NCBI GenBank assembly: GCA_009775355.1
Contig: VSPN01000046.1
Span: 1 to 23,204, forward strand
Direction: 5' to 3'
Source of the DNA: Muribaculaceae bacterium
GTDB lineage: Bacteria; Bacteroidota; Bacteroidia; Bacteroidales; Muribaculaceae
Length of the DNA: 23,204 bases
Positions within the stretch are counted from its first letter, which is position 1. Each line of letters starts with the position of its first letter. Shown here one piece after another: positions 8,404-18,275 of this stretch. A model generated the notes under the pieces. It was not told the DNA's origin and made no database searches. It worked only from the letters and a program-made list of their open reading frames with translations. Position numbers and translations under genes: made by a program.

Positions 8404-9635
8404 AAACCGTTCGCATAGGTGACCTCTATACAGTGTCCAACGGGCTTTCCAAAGGTAAAGCTTTCTTTGGCTCTGGTTTTCCATTCCTTACTTTTTCGGA
8501 AGTGATGAATAATTTCTTTGTGCCTGAAAAATTGACTTCATTGGTTCAGACAGATGAAAAAGAACGCGATAAGTTTTCAATCAAACGTGGTGACGTGTTT
8601 TTGAACCGCACAAGTGAAACGGCTGAAGAACTGGGAATTTCATGCGTGGCATTACAGGATCATCCTAATGCTACATTTAACGGCTTTTGCAAGAGATTAC
8701 GACCCATTGCTGATGAAGTAGTGCCTGAATATATCGGTTACTATCTGCGAAGTAAAGTGTTTCGCAAACACATGTTGGCTCTTACCGGCAGCATGATAAC
8801 AAGAGCAAGTCTGCGAAATGAACAATTGACCTCTATCGAAATCCAATTGCCGTCAAAGGAAATTCAGGTTAAGATTGCAAATATACTCAGGCAATACGAC
8901 TTGATGATTGCCAACTGCAAGAAACAGATTGCCTTGCTCGAAGAAGCCGCCCAACGTCTATATCGAGAATGGTTTGTTGATATGCGCTTTCCCGGCCATG
9001 AAAATGTATCTTTTCAGAATGGTTATCCGATAGATTGGTCTGAGATAACACTTAATGATATTACTTCAAAGTTTGCAACGGGACTTAATCCAAGAAAGAA
9101 TTTTGTTCTTGGTCATGGTCATAATTACTATGTCACGATTAAAAATCTAACGAGTACATATGTTGTACTTGATGAAAAATGTGACAAGATTGATGATGAT
9201 GCCATCACAAAAATCAATAAACGCTCTGATTTACGTGCCGGGGATTTGTTATTTTCTGGTATTGGCACAATTGGACGTGTGGCACTTATTTATGAAGACC
9301 CGATAAATTGGAATATAAGTGAATCTCTATTTACGTTAAGGCCCAACGAGCGTGTTTCTTCTGAATTTTTGTATTTACTTCTGTTGGATAGTAAAATACA
9401 AGGGTTTGCTCAAGCGAATTCCCAAGGAAGCGCACAAAAAGGTATTCGTATGGCCGCTTTGAGATCTTTCAAATTATACCTCCCTTCGTGTGAAATCCTC
9501 AAGCAGTTTGACTCGCTTGTAAAGCCTTATATTGAGCAACTTAAAATAGTTCATAAACTATATAAATTTTATTCCGAGTCAAGATGTTTACTTCTTCCTC
9601 GTCTCATATCCGGCGAGATTAAAATAGACGCATAG
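8394..9635 (+). CDS. hsdS: Type I restriction-modification specificity subunit HsdS
   Basis: This subunit recognises the two halves of the target site. Target recognition domain 1 is about residues 1-160, ending in LPSKEIQVKIANIL. The central conserved spacer helix is about 160-205 (ANCKKQIALLEEAAQRLYREW). Domain 2 is about 210-375, and the distal conserved helix ends in LLPRLISGEIKIDA. The usual two-domain, ~410-aa layout is complete. Start choices are ATG at 8394 or at 8400; the latter gives an exact ATGA overlap with the hsdM stop. It ends 2 nt before hsdR. The recognition domains, above all the second (about 9050-9560), are AT-richer than hsdM and hsdR, as expected when these parts are exchanged between strains. 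No second hsdS or inverted partial copy is in the window, so phase-variable shuffling is not seen. Confidence 0.95.
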   Translation: MEMKTVRIGDLYTVSNGLSKGKAFFGSGFPFLTFSEVMNNFFVPEKLTSLVQTDEKERDKFSIKRGDVFLNRTSETAEELGISCVALQDHPNATFNGFCKRLRPIADEVVPEYIGYYLRSKVFRKHMLALTGSMITRASLRNEQLTSIEIQLPSKEIQVKIANILRQYDLMIANCKKQIALLEEAAQRLYREWFVDMRFPGHENVSFQNGYPIDWSEITLNDITSKFATGLNPRKNFVLGHGHNYYVTIKNLTSTYVVLDEKCDKIDDDAITKINKRSDLRAGDLLFSGIGTIGRVALIYEDPINWNISESLFTLRPNERVSSEFLYLLLLDSKIQGFAQANSQGSAQKGIRMAALRSFKLYLPSCEILKQFDSLVKPYIEQLKIVHKLYKFYSESRCLLLPRLISGEIKIDA

Positions 9636-9637
9636 AC

Positions 9638-12600
9638 ATGGCACACGACTATTCAGAAAACATACTCGTTCAAGAGAGTGCCGGAAACCTCCTGCACGAT
9701 GAACTCGGCTGGGATGTCGTGTTCGCATATAATCAGGAAGTCCTCGGTCTTAATGGTACGCTTGGACGCACATCATATAGAGACATAATCCTCACCCGTG
9801 ATTTTGAAAAGGCTCTACGCAAACTTAATCCATGGATTACAGATAGTCAGGTTACAGAGGCTATGATGAAATTCATGGCCTATTCTGCAACCGACTCGCT
9901 TCTTCAAATCAACGAGGATAAATTCAAGATGATACGCGAGGGGATAGATGTCACAGATGTACGTCCCGGCAAAAGCGCATCAACTATCAAAGCCCGGATT
10001 ATAGACTTCGATAATCCCGCCAACAACCATTTCCTTGCTGTCAAGGAAATGAAAATCCATGGTGCGCTATATCGCAGACGCACTGATATAGTTGGTTTTG
10101 TCAACGGAATACCCCTGCTTTTCGTTGAGCTCAAAGCCACCAACATTGACGTTAAGAACGCATACGACAATAACTATACCGACTACCTCGACACCATTCC
10201 GCAGTTGTTCCACTACAACGCATTTCTGATGCTGAGTAATGGCTATGAGGCTAAAGTCGGAACTCTCGGCAGTAAATATGAGTTTTTCCACGAATGGAAA
10301 CGACTCAAAGAGGAAGATGAGGGCAATGTGGAATTGGAGACCATGCTGCGCGGTATATGCAATAAGAGAACATTTCTCGACCTGCTCGAAAACTTTGTCA
10401 TCTTTGACCACTCCGACGGACGAATCACAAAAATATTGGCGCGAAACCATCAATATCTTGGTGTAAACCGTGCTATCGAAGCCTACCGCAACCGCCAGTT
10501 TATGAACGGTAAACTCGGTGTGTTCTGGCACACTCAGGGTAGCGGGAAGAGCTATTCAATGGTGTTCTTTGCCCGAAAGGTGAATCGTAAATTTGAGGGC
10601 AGTCCCACATTCGTAGTGCTGACCGACCGCGAGGAACTTAACAAACAGATTTCTGAACTGTTTGTCAACTGCGGTCTGATAAAAGGCGAAGCTAAGGAAT
10701 TTGTGGCATCGAGCGGTGCTAACCTTATAAAGCGTATCAAGGAGAATCCTCCATACGTCTTTACACTTATACACAAATTCAACAATCCAAAGGCCGAACC
10801 GTATATTCCAGACTACGATGTCATACTTATGAGCGACGAGGCCCACCGCACCCAAAACGGCATATATGCCGACAATATGATGCGCCTGCTTCCCACCGCC
10901 CATCGTATCGGATTTACCGGCACCCCGATTTTCAATGATGATAATATCACCAAGCGCACCTTTGGTGACTACATTTCTATTTACGACTTCAAGCGAGCCG
11001 TTGATGACCACGCCACCGTGCCGCTTTATTATGAAAACCGCGGTGACAAGCTGAAAGAATTGAAGTCGGATGCTATCAACGCCCGCATCCTCGCGGCTAT
11101 TCAGGAGGCAGACCTTGACCCGTCGCAAGAGGAAAAGGTAGAGCGTGAATTTGCAAAGGAAATCCACTTGCTTCTCTCTGAGAAACGTCTGCGAATGATA
11201 GCCCACGACTTCGTTCAGCATTACACGGACATTTGGACGAGTGGCAAAGCCATGATGGTGTGTTTAAACCGCATATCTTGTGTGTTGATGTATGATTATG
11301 TTCAGGAGTATTGGCAAGAGGCTATTGCCAATCTCGAACAGGAAATAGCCCACAATAATAATCAACAGGAAGTTCAGGAACTGAAACTCAAACTTTCATG
11401 GATGAAAGAAACCGAAATGGCCGTAGTTATTTCGCAAGAGCAGAATGAAATCCAATACTTCCAAAAGTGGGGCAAAGACATCATACCGCATCGTAAGAAA
11501 TTAGAGACACGCGAACTTGATAAGGAATACAAAGATCGCGTGAATCCTCTGCGCATCGTATTCGTATGCGCCATGTGGCTCACCGGCTTTGACGTGAAAT
11601 CGCTCTCATGCCTATATCTCGATAAGCCATTGAAAGCACATACCCTTATGCAGACAATAGCACGAGCCAATCGTGTGTGCGATGGTAAGCCTAACGGTCT
11701 TATCATTGATTATATCGGCATAGTCAAAGCTTTGCGTAAAGCCTTGGCTGATTATACAACCTCCGGTGCAGAAGGAGGCAATGGTGGCGACATCACAGTT
11801 GATAAAGATGAACTGATCCGTCATCTTCTCGAAGCCATTGTAGGAGCAAAGACATTTTTGCATGAACATGGATTTGAACTTCAAACGCTTGTAGATGCTA
11901 TCGACTTCACCAAAATGTCGTTGTTGAAGGATGCCGCCAATGCGATGTGTGCAACAGCAGAAATCAGGAAAACCTTCTGTACCTTTGGCAGTACCATTGT
12001 TCGCCTTATGAAATTCGTCACTCGTGACGACATAACCGATAGGGCAATAATTGCGGATAAGGATGCAATTATTGCCATTTACAAGCAATTGCAGACCCGT
12101 CGCAAGAATGCTGATACTACTGATTTGTCGGTATCCATACATAAGATTATCAACGATGAAGTCGGTACTCAACCTGATACCAGTCTTTCCGGAACACGTC
12201 AGTTTGACATAAGCGCCATTGACTTCGATATGCTCCGCAAAGAATTTGCGAAGACCAAGCGTCAGAATCTCGTCCTGTCGGACATTGACGAACTCATCAA
12301 GCAACGTCTTGATGCCATGCTCCGCAGCAATCCATCGCGCATCAACTTCTACGAGCAGTATCAGCAAATTATCAAGGAATATAACGCCGAACAAGACCGC
12401 GCCTCGATTGAGAAGACATTCATGGCTCTGATAGACCTCTCCAAGTCGCTTGATCGAGAGGAAAAACGTTTTGTACGCGAGGGCTTCACCGATGATGAGC
12501 AACTCACATTCTACGACTTGCTTTTTGATGCTAACATCTCAAAAAGTGAGATAGCCAAACTCAAAAAACTATCGGTTGAGCTTCTTGATAAAGTGAAGTC

Positions 12601-12781
12601 GCGCATTAGAGAATTGCACAACTGGCGCGAAAAGGATGAGACCCGCGCCCAAGTCGCAACCCTCATCCACGAAACACTGTATCAAGACCTCCCAGAATCC
12701 TATGCAATCGATAGTATAGACCAATACTCTCAGAAGGTATTCAATTACGTCTATGACCGTTATCCCATTGTGGCCGCATAA
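9638..12781 (+). CDS. hsdR: Type I restriction endonuclease subunit HsdR
   Basis: This is the motor and nuclease subunit, which translocates DNA and cuts it when unmethylated sites are found. The N-terminal nuclease domain has D150 (RRRTDIVGFV) and E164-L-K166 (LFVELKA), the D...E-x-K signature. The SF2 motor follows, with Walker A TQGSGKS at 299-305, the DEAH box at 400-403, GFTGTP just after, and the second RecA-like half with GFDVKSL and QTIARANRV. The C-terminal ~300 residues are helical and charged, the region that docks on the methylase. The 1047-aa length is normal for the family. The gene starts 2 nt after hsdS and is followed 12 nt later by the GHKL-helicase gene. All key motifs are present, so the system looks active. 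Confidence 0.96.
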   Translation: MAHDYSENILVQESAGNLLHDELGWDVVFAYNQEVLGLNGTLGRTSYRDIILTRDFEKALRKLNPWITDSQVTEAMMKFMAYSATDSLLQINEDKFKMIREGIDVTDVRPGKSASTIKARIIDFDNPANNHFLAVKEMKIHGALYRRRTDIVGFVNGIPLLFVELKATNIDVKNAYDNNYTDYLDTIPQLFHYNAFLMLSNGYEAKVGTLGSKYEFFHEWKRLKEEDEGNVELETMLRGICNKRTFLDLLENFVIFDHSDGRITKILARNHQYLGVNRAIEAYRNRQFMNGKLGVFWHTQGSGKSYSMVFFARKVNRKFEGSPTFVVLTDREELNKQISELFVNCGLIKGEAKEFVASSGANLIKRIKENPPYVFTLIHKFNNPKAEPYIPDYDVILMSDEAHRTQNGIYADNMMRLLPTAHRIGFTGTPIFNDDNITKRTFGDYISIYDFKRAVDDHATVPLYYENRGDKLKELKSDAINARILAAIQEADLDPSQEEKVEREFAKEIHLLLSEKRLRMIAHDFVQHYTDIWTSGKAMMVCLNRISCVLMYDYVQEYWQEAIANLEQEIAHNNNQQEVQELKLKLSWMKETEMAVVISQEQNEIQYFQKWGKDIIPHRKKLETRELDKEYKDRVNPLRIVFVCAMWLTGFDVKSLSCLYLDKPLKAHTLMQTIARANRVCDGKPNGLIIDYIGIVKALRKALADYTTSGAEGGNGGDITVDKDELIRHLLEAIVGAKTFLHEHGFELQTLVDAIDFTKMSLLKDAANAMCATAEIRKTFCTFGSTIVRLMKFVTRDDITDRAIIADKDAIIAIYKQLQTRRKNADTTDLSVSIHKIINDEVGTQPDTSLSGTRQFDISAIDFDMLRKEFAKTKRQNLVLSDIDELIKQRLDAMLRSNPSRINFYEQYQQIIKEYNAEQDRASIEKTFMALIDLSKSLDREEKRFVREGFTDDEQLTFYDLLFDANISKSEIAKLKKLSVELLDKVKSRIRELHNWREKDETRAQVATLIHETLYQDLPESYAIDSIDQYSQKVFNYVYDRYPIVAA

Positions 12782-12793
12782 AATAAACATCCT

Positions 12794-15700
12794 ATGAAGC
12801 CTAACGCCAAAGAAAAACAATGGTTTGACCTTCTTCACTCTTCACAATTAGAAGATTTAAAGGTCTTTATGAAACCAAAATACTTCAATGTCTTCAATGG
12901 AGTCATTGATAAGTATTCCGACTCTGCCCACTTCATTTATGAGTTATTGCAGAATGCAGATGACGCCGGAGCAACCGAGGTTGAAATAGAACTTCAACAC
13001 GGAAGGTTCATATTTTCGCATAATGGGCGTATTAGATTCACTGTTTCAAATCCTGAAACGGAAGTCCAAGACAGGAAGATTGGTAAGCTTGGCCATATCA
13101 ACTCTATTTGTTCTATCGGATTCTCTTCAAAAAACTATGAGTCAGAAATAAAAGAGAATAAGATTGGTAAATTTGGAGTAGGTTTTAAAGCCGTTTTTCA
13201 GTATACATCTACCCCCGAAATATACGATTATCCATTCTGTTTTAGGATAGACAATTATATTGTACCAACTTCAATTGAACCAGTCCAATACCAGAAACAA
13301 AATAAGACGGTTTTCGTACTTCCATTCAATCATGAAGGCATAACTCCGGAAAGGGCGTTTGAAGAGATTTCTCAGAAACTTAAGAATCTTGACTATCCGC
13401 AGTTATTTTTGCACAATATAAGGTCGATTGCATGGCGTACTCCAATTGATTCAGATGTAATCGAAAAGGCTCTCGACATTGAAGGAAAGAACGATGATAT
13501 TACTTATTCTCTTTATACCCTTAAGAAGAAAGGCGATCGACAACGTGTCCTTATACTAAAAAGATTGGTTGAGGTTCCGACCCATGGTAACCATGAAGTT
13601 GCCATAGGCTATTATATTGATCATGGACGAATTCTCACCAAGACTTCACGGAACATACACTGTTTCTTCCCCACAAATGAAAATATCGGGACTTGCTACG
13701 TGATTCATGCCCCCTTTGCTCTCGTAGACAACAGACAGCAAATAAAAAGGGATAATGACATAAACCTATCCCTCTTTAAATCTATAGCAGAATTGGCGGC
13801 TGACAGTCTATTGACTCTACGAGACTGGGATGGTTTCGATAAGGCAAAACTTCTAAACGATAATATACTACAGCTGATAAAGTACAATACGACCTCGTAT
13901 GATGGAGATAATTACTGGTATAACAGCCGCCGTATAGATAATTATTTCAAAGAGTCATACGACAATATCTTTGAGGGTGAGCCTCTTTTCTTGTCAAGAT
14001 CCGGAGTGTATCTTACCAAAAGTCAAGGGTGGTGGGCAACTGATGATATTCTCAAATTATTTGATGATAATCAAATAATTGATTTGACAGTCCTTTCCAT
14101 CCAGGAATCAAAAGAGGAGAACGAAGAGGATGAAGAGGAGTATGACGAAGATACAGATAAGTCTGTATATGGTTTTGTGCTATGTTCCGTAGCGCAAAGA
14201 GACCTTGACGAATCCTCAATAAACATAGACAAGCTCGATGGCGAGGTGCTTTCAAGACAAATTACATCGGCGTTTATGGTAAAGCAATCTCTGGGCTGGC
14301 TTGAACGTTTCTACGATTACGTACTTAGGCGTCGATTAGTTGAGGATTATGAACTGAATAAGGGAAGTCGTTCTAATGCGCCGATGCGATATGCTCAAAT
14401 AATAAAGAATCAAGAAGGAGATTTCGTATGTGCTTATGGAAGGGATAAAAAGTTGAATGTTTTCTTTTATGAAGAAGGTGTAACGTCCGCAGACAAAAGT
14501 ATTAACACAGATCTATATGAGACATCCGGCAAGTTCCGTGAGGTTATTAAAGAACTTAAAATAAAGGTCCCCAGTCATCTGGATACAATCCGGATTCAGA
14601 TCAATCGACAAGAAGAGAAATTGGACGATAGAGAAACTTTACTCATCTCCGATATAAACCATATAAACGATATTTTCATCAAGGCTATAAGATTTTATAA
14701 TAGTTGTTCTCTTAATGAGCGCAAGGAACTTATTGAGATGGTGAAAAGTTCTCCTATCTTTTTGTGCGATCACAACAATCAAGAGGAAAGGGTATGTGCA
14801 TGTAAACCTGATGATGTATTTAAAGACATTTCCATTCTTAGAGAATATTTTAGGGCATGCGTAAACTCACGCAAGGTCTATCAGTTTTTTAATATTCAGA
14901 GCTATGACAAGTGTATCAGAGAGGTTGGAAAAGAGAGCTTCGATGAATTTATTGACCGGATTATTGTAAAAGATTCTCCTGAGATTATTGTTGAATCACA
15001 GTATCTTACTTCCGAAGAAAGGGTACACAGAGCTCACGAAAAAGTCTATAAAAAAGAGTTTCCCTCATTTGAAGGGTTATTGGATGTATTGGATACACTT
15101 GAAAGAGGGAACGGAAGTAAAGAATTAAGCATTTATGTATGGAATTTACTTATAAAAGCGTATCATTCTAATGCGTCGTTCTTTAAAAATAATGAGTCTC
15201 ATTATTTTTATTATAGTAATCGGATTCAGTATTGGACTTATAATTCACTTCTTATAGAGCTTCGCACCCGCCGTTGGTTTTATATAGGAGAAGAGTTACG
15301 TTGTATAAAAGAGGATGCCTATAAGGAGGAACTGTGTGAAAACGGTTATACCTTCGATGCTGACTTGATGGAGAAATTGGAAATCTCCAGTACGCCGAAC
15401 GTTCAAGAGGCTGAAATCATCAACGAAATGTCGGAAGGAACACGGGAGGCGTTTGCCCTTGGCAAGGAGTTGAAGAACCTTGGCTTTAATTCCATCGAAG
15501 AGATTAAAAGAATGAGAGAACGCCTTACTCAACTGGAAAGAAAAGAAGAAGCCGAGGCCGCAGCTCAATTCGAGCGTGAAGAGCGAGCAAAACGACGTAA
15601 ACAAGAGGAGGAAGGTCAAAATCTTTTGCCTAAAAGAAAGAAGAGTGCGGGTATTCAAGGGACTGATTTTGAAAGGCCAGATAATGTACGTGCAAAATCA

Positions 15701-17662
15701 CATCAAGCAGAGAATGTTCAATCAAAGAATAAAAACATTGAAGACATTCTTGAAGGTTTTGAAGAGAAAGCTCGTATCCAAAGAGACGAACTTGAAAAAG
15801 TTGCGAACTTAAGAGATAGAATAGAAAAAGCGAAGAAATACAGTTATGACTGGTTTCTATCTTTGATGGAACTTGAGGTTCAATCACAAGGTTCGACCGG
15901 AGCCTCTGGGAAGAAGGCACTATATATATCTTTTGATACAATATCCTTTAATCCCAAGAACGATAGAATGATGATTCTATCGGACGCTTCTCGTTATGTT
16001 CCGGCCTCTCTCGAAGACTTGGATACTCTGCCTGTAACATTTGTATTCCGCAATGGATCTGTTGAAAAGTTTTCTTTTGAATCTGCCAGCGTTAAAGAGG
16101 ACAATCTAATCCTAAAATGTGGAGAAGAGAGTTTGAAGGTGATTGAGGCTTTGAGAAAAAATTTTGATACACTTCAACATGCCTTCATTGAGGTCAATGA
16201 ACCAATTGACATTCTCACTCAATGGCAATCTCGCCTTAATAGTTTGGATTTTGATGCTGATTTTTCTTTGAAAGAAAATCTCAGGCCGGATATAGAATTC
16301 ATTTTCGGACCTCCCGGTACCGGGAAAACAACGACTCTTGCAAGACGTATAAATGAGTTAGTTGATTCAGCGGACAGGGAAATAAAAATCTTAGTTCTTG
16401 CGCCGACTAACAAGGCTTGTGATGTGCTGACAAAAAAACTTCACGAAATAAACGAAGGTAACGATGGATGGATTTGGCGCTTTGTAAAAACTGATGATCC
16501 ATACATTGAGGATGAAGAGTTGGTTTACAATCGTGATAGCCAAATATCTCGTCAAAATAAAGTCTGTGTCATTTCCACAATTGCCCGCTATGCGTTTGAT
16601 GGATTTGATAACGGAGATTTGAGAGCACTTGAATGGGATTATATCATCATAGATGAGGCCTCAATGATTCCTCTCTATGAGATTATACTGCCTATGTATA
16701 ATCCTTTGTCAGGTAAGATTATAATATCCGGAGACCCATTCCAGATAGAACCGATTGTAAATATTGACCTTTGGAAGAAGGAAAATATCTACAAAATGGT
16801 GAATCTAAATGACTTTACTAACCCTAAAACAGAGCCATGTCAATTCAACGTGACTCCGTTACTGACTCAATATCGTTCCATACCTGCCATTGGAGAGCTT
16901 TTTAGCGACTATCTGTACGGTGGTAAATTGCTACATAATCGTAAAACAGAAGACCATAAGCTGTTAGAGATGGGATTAGTTGAAAATCCACTCAATGTTA
17001 TAAGCTTCCCTGTCGGAAAGGATTCTATCTTTGACCTGAAAAGGTTAAACAAATCGAATATTCAAGTTTACTCTGTTGTCTTCACAGTAGAGTTCTTAAA
17101 ATATATATCCAGGAAACTTGATAAGAACCATTCCGGAAAAGAAATTCGCATTGGTGTTGTTAGCCCATACTCCGCAGAAATTCAAGCTATTCAAAAAATA
17201 TATAACCAAAGTGCTCCCCAATACAATAATATTAGTGTTGACTTTGGGTCTGCCCATGGATTCCAAGGAGACCAATGCGACATTATTGTTGCAGTCATCA
17301 ACCCACCGGCAAGCGGTTTGAAACGTGCAGCCGATATGACTTTTGTCAACAATCAGAATATTCTGAATGTGGCAATAAGTCGTGCATCAGATTATTTGTA
17401 CATTCTTATTCCGGAAAAGGATTATGAAAATTTCGACAGTCTTTATGAAATAAAGAAAATTGGCCGGAAAATGACCTCCCTGAAATGCTCTTTCACAACA
17501 AGTGATGAAATAGAAAAAATAATGTTTGGGGAGAGTCAGTTCATCGAGAACAATACTTATGTGACAAGCCACAAGATGACTAACGTATTCAATACCCCCT
17601 TCACAAAGTATGAAATTCGCATCGATGAGAATGCAATTGACATACAAATAAATGATTTATAG
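12794..17662 (+). CDS. Sacsin/Hsp90-type (GHKL) ATPase fused to an SF1 helicase, 1622 aa
   Basis: The N-terminus is a sacsin-like GHKL ATPase: N-box E50-L-L-Q-N54 with the following DDAGATEVEIEL, a G1 region FSHNGR (74-79, His in place of the usual Asp), and the G2 loop KFGVGFKAVF (about 126-135). A long middle part of unknown fold contains an acidic run (about 438-456). A charged coiled coil lies near 890-1020. The C-terminal third is an SF1 helicase of the UPF1/AAA_11-AAA_12 type: Walker A GPPGTGKT at 1172-1179, D1287-E-A-S, ISGDPFQIEP, TQYRSIP, SAHGFQGDQCD and NVAISRASDYL. It lies 12 nt after hsdR and 1 nt before the next gene, so it is part of the R-M operon, but its AT-rich codon use differs from hsdM/hsdR. 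A nucleic-acid-remodelling role in defence is inference. Confidence 0.9.
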   Translation: MKPNAKEKQWFDLLHSSQLEDLKVFMKPKYFNVFNGVIDKYSDSAHFIYELLQNADDAGATEVEIELQHGRFIFSHNGRIRFTVSNPETEVQDRKIGKLGHINSICSIGFSSKNYESEIKENKIGKFGVGFKAVFQYTSTPEIYDYPFCFRIDNYIVPTSIEPVQYQKQNKTVFVLPFNHEGITPERAFEEISQKLKNLDYPQLFLHNIRSIAWRTPIDSDVIEKALDIEGKNDDITYSLYTLKKKGDRQRVLILKRLVEVPTHGNHEVAIGYYIDHGRILTKTSRNIHCFFPTNENIGTCYVIHAPFALVDNRQQIKRDNDINLSLFKSIAELAADSLLTLRDWDGFDKAKLLNDNILQLIKYNTTSYDGDNYWYNSRRIDNYFKESYDNIFEGEPLFLSRSGVYLTKSQGWWATDDILKLFDDNQIIDLTVLSIQESKEENEEDEEEYDEDTDKSVYGFVLCSVAQRDLDESSINIDKLDGEVLSRQITSAFMVKQSLGWLERFYDYVLRRRLVEDYELNKGSRSNAPMRYAQIIKNQEGDFVCAYGRDKKLNVFFYEEGVTSADKSINTDLYETSGKFREVIKELKIKVPSHLDTIRIQINRQEEKLDDRETLLISDINHINDIFIKAIRFYNSCSLNERKELIEMVKSSPIFLCDHNNQEERVCACKPDDVFKDISILREYFRACVNSRKVYQFFNIQSYDKCIREVGKESFDEFIDRIIVKDSPEIIVESQYLTSEERVHRAHEKVYKKEFPSFEGLLDVLDTLERGNGSKELSIYVWNLLIKAYHSNASFFKNNESHYFYYSNRIQYWTYNSLLIELRTRRWFYIGEELRCIKEDAYKEELCENGYTFDADLMEKLEISSTPNVQEAEIINEMSEGTREAFALGKELKNLGFNSIEEIKRMRERLTQLERKEEAEAAAQFEREERAKRRKQEEEGQNLLPKRKKSAGIQGTDFERPDNVRAKSHQAENVQSKNKNIEDILEGFEEKARIQRDELEKVANLRDRIEKAKKYSYDWFLSLMELEVQSQGSTGASGKKALYISFDTISFNPKNDRMMILSDASRYVPASLEDLDTLPVTFVFRNGSVEKFSFESASVKEDNLILKCGEESLKVIEALRKNFDTLQHAFIEVNEPIDILTQWQSRLNSLDFDADFSLKENLRPDIEFIFGPPGTGKTTTLARRINELVDSADREIKILVLAPTNKACDVLTKKLHEINEGNDGWIWRFVKTDDPYIEDEELVYNRDSQISRQNKVCVISTIARYAFDGFDNGDLRALEWDYIIIDEASMIPLYEIILPMYNPLSGKIIISGDPFQIEPIVNIDLWKKENIYKMVNLNDFTNPKTEPCQFNVTPLLTQYRSIPAIGELFSDYLYGGKLLHNRKTEDHKLLEMGLVENPLNVISFPVGKDSIFDLKRLNKSNIQVYSVVFTVEFLKYISRKLDKNHSGKEIRIGVVSPYSAEIQAIQKIYNQSAPQYNNISVDFGSAHGFQGDQCDIIVAVINPPASGLKRAADMTFVNNQNILNVAISRASDYLYILIPEKDYENFDSLYEIKKIGRKMTSLKCSFTTSDEIEKIMFGESQFIENNTYVTSHKMTNVFNTPFTKYEIRIDENAIDIQINDL

Positions 17663-17663
17663 C

Positions 17664-18242
17664 ATGGCTAAGGAGTATAGAAAAGAACTTAAGGATTATT
17701 TGGACGCTGTGGAAAGTCAGCTCAATCTTCTTGAGTCGACACCATTGACCGATGGCGGCACTTATCCATGGTCTTCTAAAATGGTTGACCAACAACTTTT
17801 CATGCAGAATCAGATAGACATCATCAAAGATGAGTTGGAAAACTTTGATGATGATGACGATAAAATTTTCAATGCAACGCCTTCTAATCTCAAATCAATT
17901 AAACCAATAATATCCAAAAGCGAAGAGAATACTGATAGAACGTATATCCTCGGTTTATGCGATAAAATATTAGGGGAAGTGTCATTGCGGCAATATCCTT
18001 ATCAATTTTTAGTCAAGAATAACTGGGTAAGTGTATATGTGGATGCCTATTACATGGCTCATAATCTCATTATTGAATACTTCTGTGGAGGGCGTCGAAG
18101 AGTGTTACCCAGTAAAGGGGCTCCAATCGTAAACATATCATACAAAGACTTTGGAATATCTCGGAAATTGAAAAGAGATGAGTCAAAGGATAAAAACAGA
18201 TTACGTAATATCTTGCAAAACCACATTAGAATAAAATTTTAG
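17664..18242 (+). CDS. Small protein with Vsr/DUF559-like nuclease core, 192 aa
   Basis: Translation probably starts at the ATG at 17664 (MAKEYRKEL), 1 nt after the helicase stop; an in-frame ATG at 17652 would overlap the helicase. The N-terminal half is helical, with an acidic run (DDDDD near residue 63). The C-terminal half has strand VSVYVDAYYMAHNLIIEYF, in which D127 and E138 are 11 residues apart, the spacing and context of the D...E pair in Vsr/DUF559-type PD-(D/E)XK proteins (D-x-Y...L-x-I-E). The third catalytic position is unclear: EYFCGGRRR follows rather than the usual E-x-D-G. It ends in a basic tail. Tight spacing to the helicase gene suggests a dedicated partner, perhaps its nuclease subunit. 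The nuclease call is inference; the gene itself is well supported. Confidence 0.75.
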   Translation: MAKEYRKELKDYLDAVESQLNLLESTPLTDGGTYPWSSKMVDQQLFMQNQIDIIKDELENFDDDDDKIFNATPSNLKSIKPIISKSEENTDRTYILGLCDKILGEVSLRQYPYQFLVKNNWVSVYVDAYYMAHNLIIEYFCGGRRRVLPSKGAPIVNISYKDFGISRKLKRDESKDKNRLRNILQNHIRIKF

Positions 18243-18275
18243 AGTAAAAAATTAACGGGATATCATAACAATTAC

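Noticed and set aside
8394..9635. Phase-variable hsdS shuffling locus
   Set aside because: There is only one hsdS, with no inverted partial copy and no recombinase gene in the window.
10556..11221. 221-aa antisense ORF inside hsdR, and a 296-aa one at 11612-12502
   Set aside because: Both lie wholly within hsdR, where motifs on the plus strand are unambiguous, and neither shows a recognisable domain.
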